DNA of 64,000 nt, from assembly GCA_021323945.1 (NCBI GenBank), contig JAJPKA010000017.1, positions 157,990 to 221,989 on the forward strand, written 5' to 3'. Every line of letters begins with the position of its first letter. Position 1 is the stretch's first letter. The position numbers and the translations under genes were made by a program. Of this stretch, positions 1-8,229 are shown one piece after another. This DNA comes from Pseudomonadota bacterium. Lineage in GTDB: Bacteria; Desulfobacterota; Binatia; Binatales; Binataceae. The notes under the pieces were generated by a model. That model was not told the origin of the DNA and ran no database searches. It saw only the letters and a program-made list of their open reading frames with translations.

Positions 1-4
1 AAAT

Positions 5-640
5 TTACTCTCTGGGGGCGACGGATACATAGCGATTACCGCACTCGTAAAAGCGCCAAAGCTTTTGCGCCCACTCTCCCGCGTAATCCACGTTGATTCT
101 GCGCGAGCGTCCGATCCGGCCGGGTGGTTCGGCCGGCTCCTCTAAGAAAAGGCTGTCACCGCATAGGTCCGCTCCGTACATGGCACCGGTGATGCCCAAT
201 GCCTGTGTTAACTTCCCCGGTCCGTTGGTCAGCTCGCGCGAATCAGCCGGTTTACCGCGACGACGGGCCATCAACTCCAATCCCCACGCTGGCTCAAGTG
301 CGCGAATCAACACGGCATGTGGTTCCCCCTCGGCTGCAGCAACTAGATTCAACGCCCAGCTCACGCCATAGAGCAGATAGATGTAGGCGTGTCCGGCCGG
401 GCCGAACATTGCCGCAGTCCTTTTGGTCAACCCACGCGAGCTATGAGCCGCTTGATCATCTGGTCCCCGATATGCCTCGGCCTCGACAATACGGCCCGCC
501 GCCTCACCTTCAGCGGTCCGTGAGACGAGCAGTTTCCCAATACATCCGCGAGCAACCTCAAGAACAGGCTGCGCGTAGAAGTCGCGAGGGAGCTTGCGAC
601 CGGTTCTGGATACTCCTGCGTGCTTAACTGTCAATCTCAT
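5..640 (-). CDS. DNA-3-methyladenine glycosylase (AAG/MPG family)
   Basis: Base-excision repair enzyme that removes alkylated purines (3-methyladenine, hypoxanthine) from DNA. The 211-residue protein carries the family signature: EAEAYRGPDD at residues 53-62, a histidine at 66 and MFGPAGHAYIYLLYG downstream. Glu55, Tyr57 and His66 match human AAG Glu125, Tyr127 and His136 in both identity and spacing. I start at the ATG at 638-640. The frame stays open back to 781, but the extra 47 residues match nothing in the family. The stop codon lies 5 bases from the window edge, so the gene is complete. It heads away from selD, and the ku/ligD repair genes lie about 2 kb away. Confidence 0.93.
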   Translation of the reverse strand: MRLTVKHAGVSRTGRKLPRDFYAQPVLEVARGCIGKLLVSRTAEGEAAGRIVEAEAYRGPDDQAAHSSRGLTKRTAAMFGPAGHAYIYLLYGVSWALNLVAAAEGEPHAVLIRALEPAWGLELMARRRGKPADSRELTNGPGKLTQALGITGAMYGADLCGDSLFLEEPAEPPGRIGRSRRINVDYAGEWAQKLWRFYECGNRYVSVAPRE

Positions 641-914
641 CTTTAGGATAAAGACTACAGTGGCATCTGCCAATTGCAGCGACTCGGCCACACCACGAAA
701 TGACCTGGCTCCTGAATTCATCCGGCCGAAGGTCTCGCTCAGTGACTTGTGCCAGCCGGTGCAGCAATGCCGCAAATGCATTTGAGAACGTGCGGAGTCA
801 AAAGTTTTGGGCGGCAGCGGTAAAGGAGTGATCCGGGTACAGTCGATGGGTTGAAAGGTAGCCCATTTTGTCGAGTTGAGCGTTAAAGACTGAGGCTATA
901 GAGTTAAACGCGTA

Positions 915-1985
915 ATGGCCCAGGACCGCAATGCTAACGCCTCCCGCGACGCGCTACTTCGCTTGACGGCGCGCTGCAAGGCGGCGGGTTGAGCCGGAAA
1001 GCTGGGTCCGGCGGACCTGCAGGCAGTTCTCTCCAAGCTTGATTTCGCCACCTCGCCGCAAGTTCTCGTCGGCTTGGCGACCGGCGATGACGCTGGGGTG
1101 TACCAACTGCGTGATGATCTCGCGATCGTAAATACGGTGGACTTCTTTACCCCCGTCGTCGATGATCCGTTCACCTTTGGCCAGATTGCCGCGGCGAACG
1201 CACTCTCGGATATTTATGCGATGGGCGGAATCCCGCAAACTGCGCTCAATATCCTCTGTTGGCCGCAGACCGGACTGCCGCTCGAAATGCTTGAACAAAT
1301 CCTTCGAGGCGGCAGTGAAAAAGCCGGCGAGGCCGGTGTCTTTGTCATCGGCGGGCACAGTGTTGCCGATGAAGAAGTCAAGTACGGGATGGCCGTCACC
1401 GGCGTCATCGACCCGCAGCGAATCATCCGCAACGTCGGAGCCCGTGTCGGCGACGCATTACTGCTGAGTAAACCCTTGGGTACGGGCATTTTAATGACGG
1501 CCTTCAAGCGGGATCAGCTTGCAGTCGACTACTATACGGCAGCTGTGCGCTGGATGACGCAACTAAATGCGATCGCGGCGCAGGCCATGCTGAAATATGA
1601 GGTTCATGCTGCGACGGACATCACAGGCTTCGGCTTGGCTGGGCATGGAGCGAAGATGGCCGATGCCAGCGACGTCTCCTTCATAATTGACGAATCGGAC
1701 TTGCCCTTATTACCTGGGGCTCTCGAACTCGCCAAAGAGCATGTACCTGGTGGAGGCAAGCGCAATCGAGAGTTCTTCGGCCCCGCTGTGCGGATCTCTG
1801 AGGAGGTAGCCGACGAAATTGCAACAATCCTGTTTGACCCACAGACCTCCGGTGGGCTTTTAATTTCGCTCGCGGAGAAAGATGCGCTGGCTTTGCTGGC
1901 CGACCTGCAAAACTCCGGTAACACCGAGGCAGCTATCGTCGGGCGCGTTGTCCCGCGAGAGCGTTACTCAATCGAGCTGATCTAG
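915..1985 (+). CDS. selD: Selenide, water dikinase (selenophosphate synthetase), selenocysteine-containing
   Basis: Makes selenophosphate from selenide and ATP, the selenium donor for selenocysteine. The open frame alone begins at a TTG at 1074 and lacks the active-site segment. Reading back in the same frame gives an ATG at 915 and, through one TGA at 990-992, the motif KAAG-U-AGKLGPADLQ. This is the family's G-C/U-xxKL-P-DL active-site motif with Sec at residue 26 and the essential Lys at 29. With TGA read as Sec the protein is 356 residues, the usual SelD length. Later motifs fit: GDDAGVY, TVDFFTPVVDDP, AMGG, GGHS, TDITGFGLAGH and FDPQTSGGLL. A downstream start would remove the catalytic residue. 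The next in-frame stop upstream is at 891-893. No clear Shine-Dalgarno site precedes 915, so the exact start is less certain than the recoding. Confidence 0.93.
1003..1019 (+). promoter_or_regulatory. Candidate bacterial SECIS hairpin in selD
   Basis: Directly after the in-frame TGA (990-992) a short hairpin can form. GGTCC at 1005-1009 pairs with GGACC at 1013-1017, extended by two G-U pairs, with the loop GGC at 1010-1012. The loop begins 17 bases after the TGA and starts with G. Both agree with what is generally described for bacterial SECIS elements bound by SelB. A competing stem, GCCGG 993-997 with CCGGC 1008-1012, also exists. The assignment rests on position and pairing only. Confidence 0.5.
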
Positions 1986-2496
1986 GTCAGAGATTTCTCC
2001 TCTCAGCAGCTAGATGGCTGCGAGCGCTTAAGACGGCGATAACACGCAAGTTCGAGAATCTGACTTAAAACGCCGAGAGCGCCGGGGGCAACCTTCCATT
2101 AAGCCGTCAGGAATCCCGTCCTCAGTTTGTACGAATTACAGGCCGAACCCCGCCATTTTTGTACATGTTACAGAAAGTTAGTTCCGAGTGACCCCTTATT
2201 ACACGGTCGAGACGCCAGAACGCCGGCCGAAAGTGGTTCGCATTCCGGGCTTATTGTTGCACTGGTCGCCATTGACTCACTACTTGTGCCAACTAGCCAA
2301 CAGAGAATTTGGGGCAGCCGGACGGCACAGCCGTTGCGATAACTTCTAGTTGACAACTGCAAATGATACGGCAGCGCGGTCCCCCCCACGCGCTCACGTA
2401 TCCAAAAGCGAGGCGGCGGCGGGAGCATTCCCGCCGCCGTTTCGTCGTCGCTCAGCTCAAGGATTTCGCAAACGGCCTTGATTGTTTAGTCGGTGC
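1986..2496. other. Intergenic, no supported gene
   Basis: This lies between the convergent selD and ku genes. The short open frames here (for example 2127-2342 plus and 2168-2428 minus) show no family motif and no convincing start site. The only clear structure is the hairpin at 2414-2439. No tRNA-Sec gene is visible despite the Sec-containing selD next door. Confidence 0.6.
2407..2439 (-). terminator. Intrinsic-terminator-like hairpin after ku
   Basis: A perfect 11-bp GC-rich inverted repeat (2414-2424 with 2429-2439) encloses the 4-base loop GCAT. Read on the minus strand, the direction of ku, it is followed a few bases later by a run of four T. It lies 58 bases past the ku stop. Confidence 0.6.
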
Positions 2497-3381
2497 CTAC
2501 TTCCGTCCGCCTGCCCGCCGCCGCTCCGAGGAGGGACGGGAGGACCGAGGCGACCGGGCCGGCGCTGCTTTGGATTCAGATGTGGATTGGGCTTCGCTGG
2601 CAGTAGCTCCACGCTTCTCGAGCGAGGCTTTAAGTGCCGACATGAGATCAATTACCTGACCCCGGCGCGGCTCGGGCGCCGGTTCGGTAACCTCCTGACC
2701 CGCAACTTTTTGTTGCGCCAGTTGGAGGACTCGTTCGCGGTAATGGTCGTGATACTTCGAGGGATCGAACTCCTTTCCAGTCAGTTCGTCGATGAGTCTC
2801 TTCGCTAATGTGAGTTCCGCTTCCTTAACGGCTTCATTTTCGGCCTGATTAACGTCTTCAGCCGGCCGTACTTCGTCAGCATAGTAAACCGTGTGCAGCA
2901 TCAGACCTTTTCCGTAAGGACGAATTAGAACGAGATGCTCTTTGCCGCGCATGGTATAACGGCCGAGTGCTACACGCCCACTCTGCCGCATAGCATCAGC
3001 CAGCAGGCGGTAGGCCTTGGCCGCGCTGGGTTCGGCCCCGAGGTAAAAAGACTCCTCAAAATAGACAGGGTCGACCTGTTCAAGTGGGAGGAACTCCGTT
3101 ATCTCAATCGCATGTTCGTTGCGCGCCTCTAAGTTCTTAAGTTCTTCATCGGTAAACGTAACATAGCGTCCCTTCTCGATTTCGAAACCGCGCACTAATT
3201 CGCTACGATCGATTATGGCGTCGTCGACCGGGCAATAGATTTTTTGCTGAATGCGACTCTGGTCTTTTTTATGAAGCAAATTAAAGCTGACAGACCGAGA
3301 ACGGGTAGCCGAGAAAAGCTTTACCGGGATAGAAACTAACCCGAACGAGATGTTGCCGGTGCCGATCGGCCGTGAAGCCAT
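2497..3381 (-). CDS. ku: Ku protein, non-homologous end joining
   Basis: Homodimeric ring protein that binds broken DNA ends and recruits LigD. At 294 residues it is the normal bacterial Ku length. The N-terminus (MASRPIGTGNISFGLVSIPVKL) and the SVSFNLLHK, GRYVTFTDEEL and GRVALGRY-like blocks are characteristic of the Ku core. The last 45 residues form a basic, low-complexity Ser/Arg/Ala/Pro tail, as in many bacterial Ku proteins, where such tails aid DNA or ligase contact. GGAGG lies about 10 bases before the ATG. It is divergent from ligD with only 95 bases between the starts, so the pair probably shares a control region. Confidence 0.97.
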   Translation of the reverse strand: MASRPIGTGNISFGLVSIPVKLFSATRSRSVSFNLLHKKDQSRIQQKIYCPVDDAIIDRSELVRGFEIEKGRYVTFTDEELKNLEARNEHAIEITEFLPLEQVDPVYFEESFYLGAEPSAAKAYRLLADAMRQSGRVALGRYTMRGKEHLVLIRPYGKGLMLHTVYYADEVRPAEDVNQAENEAVKEAELTLAKRLIDELTGKEFDPSKYHDHYRERVLQLAQQKVAGQEVTEPAPEPRRGQVIDLMSALKASLEKRGATASEAQSTSESKAAPARSPRSSRPSSERRRAGGRK

Positions 3382-3476
3382 AAGCTAAGGATCCTCCACT
3401 CTTGAGTCTGCACGGTGGATCTGGCCTGACACAAGTCTAAACTTAGCACTATTTTCGGTGCCAGGCGGGATGGACT

Positions 3477-6164
3477 TTGCCCTTAGACAAGTATCGGGAA
3501 AAACGACAAATTGACCGTACTCCGGAGCCCTTCGGACGAACGCAGGTCGATAGCGGTCCCGCTCGCGCGGGTATGTTCATCGTCCAAAAACACGCTGCGC
3601 GCCGGCTGCACTATGACTTTCGGCTGCAGATGGAAGGCGTCCTGCGTTCGTGGGCAGTACCGAAGGGTCCCTCACTCGACCCAAGTCAGCGAAGGCTAGC
3701 CGTAATGGTCGAAGACCATCCGATTGAATACGGTGACTTCGAAGGCGTTATTCCTGACGGAAACTATGGGGCTGGCACCGTCATCGTGTGGGACCGCGGG
3801 GAATACTCGCTTCTAGACCCCGTCGGTGGGAATGCCGCCGATGCGGTGCGGCAGGGAAAGCTCGATATCGAGATGCGCGGATTTAAGCTCCGCGGCGCCT
3901 TCACGCTGGTTCGCACGCGAGGCGCTCCTTCAGCGCAGCGCGACTCCAAAGAACAATGGTTGCTCATCAAAAAGCGAGATGGCTACGCTGACGATGCCGA
4001 CGTCCTGGAGGCCCATCCCCGGTCTGTGTTGTCGGGTTTGACCATTGACGAGATGCGGGAGGTGGCCCACTTTGGGCGCAGTGCTGAACAATTACTACGC
4101 AAGAAAGGCGCTCGGGTGCTCAGCTGCGACCTAACGGCCGATTCTTTCCCTCTAAGTCTTGCAAAGACTTCAGAGGAGCCGTTTGATGGCGAGGATTGGC
4201 TATTCGAGCTCAAATACGATGGTGTCCGCACTCTTGCCATCCGCGACGGTAATCGCGTAGCCCTGTTTGGGCGTAACCGACGCGAGATCACCTACCGGTA
4301 TCCGGAAGTCGCTCTGGCGCTATCGAAGTTGCCCTTTGAGCGGTTTGTTATCGACGGTGAAATCGTAGTGCTTGACGACGAGGGCCGTCCCAGTTTCCAA
4401 CTGCTTCAGCGCCGAATGCATTGCGAGGATGTCGGACAAATCGACCGTTTGAGCCTCTCGTTGCCAGTTACCTTTTGGGTTTTTGATGTGCTCGCCTTCG
4501 GGAATTATGACGTTCGACCCTTACCGCTTGACGACCGCAAGCAAGTACTCGCCCGGATGATTCAGGGTGAGGGGCCGGTCCGTTACTGCGACCACGTTGT
4601 CGGTCAGGGTCGTGAATTTTTCAAGCTCGCGGCCGAGGCCCGTCTCGAGGGTATTGTTGCGAAGCGTCGAGCCGCTCCGTACCGAGGCACACGGACTAAT
4701 GACTGGCTCAAAATAAAGTGCCCTATCTCTCAGCAATTTGTCATCGGTGGCTGGACCGAGCCTTCCGGAACGCGAACTCACTTTGGTGCGTTGCTGATAG
4801 GGCAGTACGAACAGTCGGGGGAGCTACGCTTCGTCGCTCGGGTAGGCAGCGGCTTCGACGAAACTACACTGAAGGAGATCTCACAGCTGTTGAATGAGCG
4901 TAAGCGTGCGACTTCTCCCTTCCGGCCTTCGCGCCCCGGTGAAGCCGCACCACCTAGAGCCTCGCATTTTTGCGAGCCCGAACTGGTTTGTAGCGTTCGT
5001 TTCAGCGAATGGACAGAAGATGGTGGTATACGGCACCCAGTCTTTGAGGGATTGGTTTCTGGTATCGGCGCTCGGTCCTGCCTATATGGTGGCGCCGAAA
5101 AGACTTCGAGTGCTGCGAGCGATTTAGCCTCGCATGGCATTTCTCAGCCAAAAGTCAGCGCCACAGGGCATTCGTCGCCAACAAAAGTGGACAAGGAGCA
5201 CAGGCCAACCAGCCTTGGATCAAGTCGAAGCTCCGGCAACGGTCTGCGGCTTGCAGTTGAGCGGCAATTCAAGCTTACGAATCGCGATAAGGTGTTTTGG
5301 CCCGAGCAGGGCTATACCAAGGGTGACCTGCTCGAATACTACTGGTCGGTCGCAAAATGGATGCTGCCATATCTCAAGCAGAGACCGGTAGTGTTGACAC
5401 GCTATCCAGACGGCATTGGGGGCAAAAGTTTTTTTCAAAAAGACGCGCCACAATTTGTCCCCCGATGGCTTCGCACAGAAAAGATTTATTCACCCGATTC
5501 TCAGCGGGACATCGCTTATTTCATCCTCGATAGTGCCGAGGCGATCATGTATGTGGCTAATATGGGATCGATTCCGATCCATATTTGGTCGTCGCGTCTG
5601 CCTCATCTAGAGCGCCCAGACTGGCTTTTGTTCGACATTGACCCCAAGCTTTCTACTACCAAGCAAGCCGTGATCGTTGCTCGCGCGGTAGGAAGCGTCT
5701 TGCGCGAAATAGGCATGCGGCCCTACGTAAAAACGTCAGGGCAGATGGGTATTCACGTCGTCGTCGGCCTCGAGCCGCGTTATACCTACGAGGAGGCCAG
5801 GATGTTCTCGGAGCTGGTAGCCCGGGTAGTGCTTGGGCGCGTCCCCGAATCCGCGACGTTGATCCGCGACCATAACGCTCGGAAAGGGCGCGCTTACATC
5901 GACTACATGCAACTGGGCTACGGCAAAACTATTGCGGCGCCGTTCGCGGTGCGGCCGGTTTCAGGTGCTCCGGTTTCCACACCTTTGCGATGGGATGAAC
6001 TCCAACCGCATCTCGAGCCTATCAACTTTAATATCAAAACCGTGCCAGCGCGCATGGAGCAGTTGAGAGCGGACCCGTTTCGGGGCGCTATCGATGATCC
6101 GCAGCGGCTTGAAGAGGCTTTGCCCAAACTGGAAGAGCTTGTGCGCGAATCAAAGAACTCGTGA
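3477..6164 (+). CDS. ligD: ATP-dependent DNA ligase LigD (phosphoesterase-ligase-polymerase)
   Basis: Multidomain end-joining enzyme of 895 residues. Residues 1-165 are the 3'-phosphoesterase domain. His39, His45, Asp47, Arg49, His81 and Tyr85 reproduce the spacing of the Pseudomonas LigD active site with a constant offset of three. Residues about 190-535 are the ATP-dependent ligase, with the nucleotidyl lysine at 246 in KYDGVR, followed by the OB fold. A polar linker rich in Ser, Thr and Lys covers about 540-597. Residues 600-895 are the primase-like polymerase domain, with the catalytic pair Asp720 and Asp722 in FDIDP. The domain order PE-LIG-POL is the Pseudomonas type, not the mycobacterial one. 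The start is a TTG with a weak ribosome site; no better start precedes the conserved PE domain. Confidence 0.96.
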   Translation: MPLDKYREKRQIDRTPEPFGRTQVDSGPARAGMFIVQKHAARRLHYDFRLQMEGVLRSWAVPKGPSLDPSQRRLAVMVEDHPIEYGDFEGVIPDGNYGAGTVIVWDRGEYSLLDPVGGNAADAVRQGKLDIEMRGFKLRGAFTLVRTRGAPSAQRDSKEQWLLIKKRDGYADDADVLEAHPRSVLSGLTIDEMREVAHFGRSAEQLLRKKGARVLSCDLTADSFPLSLAKTSEEPFDGEDWLFELKYDGVRTLAIRDGNRVALFGRNRREITYRYPEVALALSKLPFERFVIDGEIVVLDDEGRPSFQLLQRRMHCEDVGQIDRLSLSLPVTFWVFDVLAFGNYDVRPLPLDDRKQVLARMIQGEGPVRYCDHVVGQGREFFKLAAEARLEGIVAKRRAAPYRGTRTNDWLKIKCPISQQFVIGGWTEPSGTRTHFGALLIGQYEQSGELRFVARVGSGFDETTLKEISQLLNERKRATSPFRPSRPGEAAPPRASHFCEPELVCSVRFSEWTEDGGIRHPVFEGLVSGIGARSCLYGGAEKTSSAASDLASHGISQPKVSATGHSSPTKVDKEHRPTSLGSSRSSGNGLRLAVERQFKLTNRDKVFWPEQGYTKGDLLEYYWSVAKWMLPYLKQRPVVLTRYPDGIGGKSFFQKDAPQFVPRWLRTEKIYSPDSQRDIAYFILDSAEAIMYVANMGSIPIHIWSSRLPHLERPDWLLFDIDPKLSTTKQAVIVARAVGSVLREIGMRPYVKTSGQMGIHVVVGLEPRYTYEEARMFSELVARVVLGRVPESATLIRDHNARKGRAYIDYMQLGYGKTIAAPFAVRPVSGAPVSTPLRWDELQPHLEPINFNIKTVPARMEQLRADPFRGAIDDPQRLEEALPKLEELVRESKNS

Positions 6165-6216
6165 AGGTCATTGGGGCGTCCACTTCCTACTTCAGAGAAT
6201 CCAGAGGAGCCTCGCG

Positions 6217-7800
6217 GTGCGCACTGACTTCGCAACCGCTATCGTCACCGTGCTGTACGTCTCGCTCATCGGCTCGCCAATCCTGGCCGTCGAGTATCCG
6301 GTTGTCAGGACGCAGGATGGCGCGGTGCGTGGCATCGCAAAGGGCGGCGTGCGTGAATTCCTCGGTATCCCGTACGCGGCAGCTCCGACCGCAAATCGCC
6401 GTTGGCGCCCGCCAGCGCGTCACGCCGCGTGGACCACGCCGCTCGATGCGACCCACTTTGGCGCCTCTTGCCCGCAGCCGTCGATGCTGGAGCGCAATTA
6501 CTCAATATCCGAGGGTTGCCTGTTTCTTAACGTCTTCACCCCCGATCCGCCCGGGAAGTTCTTGCCCGTGATGGTGTGGATTCACGGCGGTGCATTCGTA
6601 ATCGGTTCCGGATCCAGCTATGACGCGAGTACGCTCGCGTCAAAGCATCGGATGGTGGTGGTTACGATCAACTACCGGCTGGGTGCGCTGGGCTTTCTCG
6701 CCTGGCGCGAACTCGATCGGGAAAGCCCAGAGGGCGTGTCGGGGAACTATGGACTGCTCGATCAGCAAGCCGCGATAAAATGGGTCAAACACAATATCGA
6801 CACATTCGGCGGCGATCCGAAAAACATCACGCTCGCGGGAGAGTCGGCGGGCGGGATGAGCGTGTGCATGCAACTTGTGTCGCCGCAAGCTTCGGGGCTG
6901 TTCCAGCGCGCGATCATCGAAAGCGGCCCTTGCCTCTACGAGCCTACGCTCGCCGAGGCAGAGCGGCACGGTGATCAACTCGCCGCCAAGCTCACCTGCG
7001 ACAAGAACAAGGACAAGGTCGCCTGCATGCGTGCAAAGCCGGCCGATCAAATTGTGGCTGCGATGCCCGCCAGCATCACCGGTCCGCTGCTGTGGGCTCC
7101 CGTAGTCGATGGGCGTGTGATTCCCCAGCAGCCGGCCGAGGCATTCCGCGCAGGAGTGTTCAACAGGGTGCCGGTGATGAACGGGTCGAACCGCGATGAG
7201 GGGACGCTTTTCGTCGCCATGGGTGGCCCGCTCTCCAAAGCAGATTACTCAAAAGCAATCGCCGGATTTGCGAGTCGTTCGCCTACCGCCAGGCGCAATC
7301 CGCAGGATGCCGCCAAAGTCGTTGGCGCATATCCGCTCAAAGATTATGCATCGCCAGCCCAGGGTCTGGCTGCGGTGCTCGGCGATGCGATCTTCAGTTG
7401 CCCGGTGGAGAGGGCCGGCCAGCTGCTGTCGCAGCACGTGTCGGTGTTTGAGTACGAATTCAACGATCGCGATGCGCCCCTTATTTTCATGGTGCATCCA
7501 CCGTTCCCGCTCGGTGCCTATCACGCATCGGAGATTCAGTACGTGTTCCAAACCGGCTTTCCGGCCGAGCGCAGGTCGACGCCGGGCTTCTCGCCCGCCC
7601 AGCAGAAACTTTCGGATGACATCGCAGGCTACTGGGCCGGGTTCATCGCATCGGGCGAACCAGGCGCAGCCTCACCAAAGTGGGAGCCGCAGAAGCGGGG
7701 AGACACGAAGATTCTGTCGCTCGCGCCCGATGGGATCCGATATGAATCCGACTTCGATACGACGCACCATTGCGCGCTGTGGAACTCGCTGCTCCCGTAG
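6217..7800 (+). CDS. Secreted type-B carboxylesterase (alpha/beta hydrolase)
   Basis: Serine esterase of the para-nitrobenzyl-esterase / cholinesterase fold. The catalytic triad is visible: Ser210 in GESAGG, Glu328 in NRDEGT and His436 in GAYHASE. The oxyanion segment WIHGGAF is also present. I start at the GTG at 6217, which follows AGAGGAG at 6203-6209 and opens a hydrophobic signal peptide of about 24 residues. The longer open frame back to 6094 would overlap ligD and add sequence out of character for the family. The product (527 residues) is therefore probably exported. It lies 52 bases after ligD, but no functional link to end joining is apparent. The substrate is unknown. Confidence 0.9.
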   Translation: MRTDFATAIVTVLYVSLIGSPILAVEYPVVRTQDGAVRGIAKGGVREFLGIPYAAAPTANRRWRPPARHAAWTTPLDATHFGASCPQPSMLERNYSISEGCLFLNVFTPDPPGKFLPVMVWIHGGAFVIGSGSSYDASTLASKHRMVVVTINYRLGALGFLAWRELDRESPEGVSGNYGLLDQQAAIKWVKHNIDTFGGDPKNITLAGESAGGMSVCMQLVSPQASGLFQRAIIESGPCLYEPTLAEAERHGDQLAAKLTCDKNKDKVACMRAKPADQIVAAMPASITGPLLWAPVVDGRVIPQQPAEAFRAGVFNRVPVMNGSNRDEGTLFVAMGGPLSKADYSKAIAGFASRSPTARRNPQDAAKVVGAYPLKDYASPAQGLAAVLGDAIFSCPVERAGQLLSQHVSVFEYEFNDRDAPLIFMVHPPFPLGAYHASEIQYVFQTGFPAERRSTPGFSPAQQKLSDDIAGYWAGFIASGEPGAASPKWEPQKRGDTKILSLAPDGIRYESDFDTTHHCALWNSLLP

Positions 7801-8188
7801 CGCCGGCAGGTGATCGTCACCCGACAATCTATGGGGCGGAAATGCCTTTCCGCTTGGCGCCATCCACAGCGAATTGAGCAAGCGACGCAAACCGCCCGTA
7901 TTTAACAGATGACCTTCTTCACTGTTGTCCTGCGCCGCCGGGAGCGTTGGTCAATCTTTCTCACCCGCTCGGCGCCGTGCACGCCGAGGCTGCGCATTGG
8001 TTTCCGGCCCAGAGGGTCACACCGAGTCCACATCGACCTGAGGTTTGCGAGCCAATGCGGTTTTCTCAGCGCCGTAGGAATGGATGGCGCGGGGCGAGAT
8101 CTGTGAATGACGTACTCATCCTGTTGAGGAAGTGCGGTAACTGGGCTGCGCAGAGGACATCGCAGGCAGGGCGGCTAGAAAATGAAGA
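7801..8188. other. Intergenic, no supported gene
   Basis: Lies between the esterase and the convergent amidohydrolase. Short open frames (7909-8106 and 7947-8237, plus strand) show no motif or ribosome site. Two hairpins bracket the stretch: 7836-7853 after the esterase and 8189-8217 after the amidohydrolase. Confidence 0.6.
7836..7853 (+). terminator. Hairpin after the carboxylesterase
   Basis: GCGGAAA and TTTCCGC form a perfect 7-bp stem with the loop TGCC, 36 bases past the esterase stop. A second small stem (7809-7821) precedes it. There is no T-run, so termination by this hairpin alone is uncertain. Confidence 0.35.
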
Positions 8189-8217
8189 ATGGGCAGCATG
8201 TCACGCATGCTGCCCAT
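8181..8217 (-). terminator. Intrinsic terminator of the amidohydrolase gene
   Basis: A perfect 12-bp inverted repeat (8189-8200 with 8206-8217) with a 5-base loop. Read on the minus strand it begins 13 bases past the amidohydrolase stop and is followed by a run of four T near 8181. The arms are perfect and the placement is typical. Confidence 0.72.
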
Positions 8218-8229
8218 ATCAGGCAAAGA

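Noticed and set aside
1074-1985. selD as a truncated or decayed gene starting at TTG 1074
   Set aside because: All later motifs are intact, and reading the TGA as Sec restores the complete active site at the conserved position. Decay would not place a stop exactly on the catalytic codon.
1986-2496. A tRNA-Sec (selC) gene next to selD
   Set aside because: I looked for a long acceptor stem and the T-loop GTTCGA pattern with a matching partner. The GTTCGAGAATC near 2050 has no partner stem.
6094-6216. Esterase starting at 6094
   Set aside because: This would overlap the ligD end and hide the signal peptide; the GTG at 6217 has a proper ribosome site.
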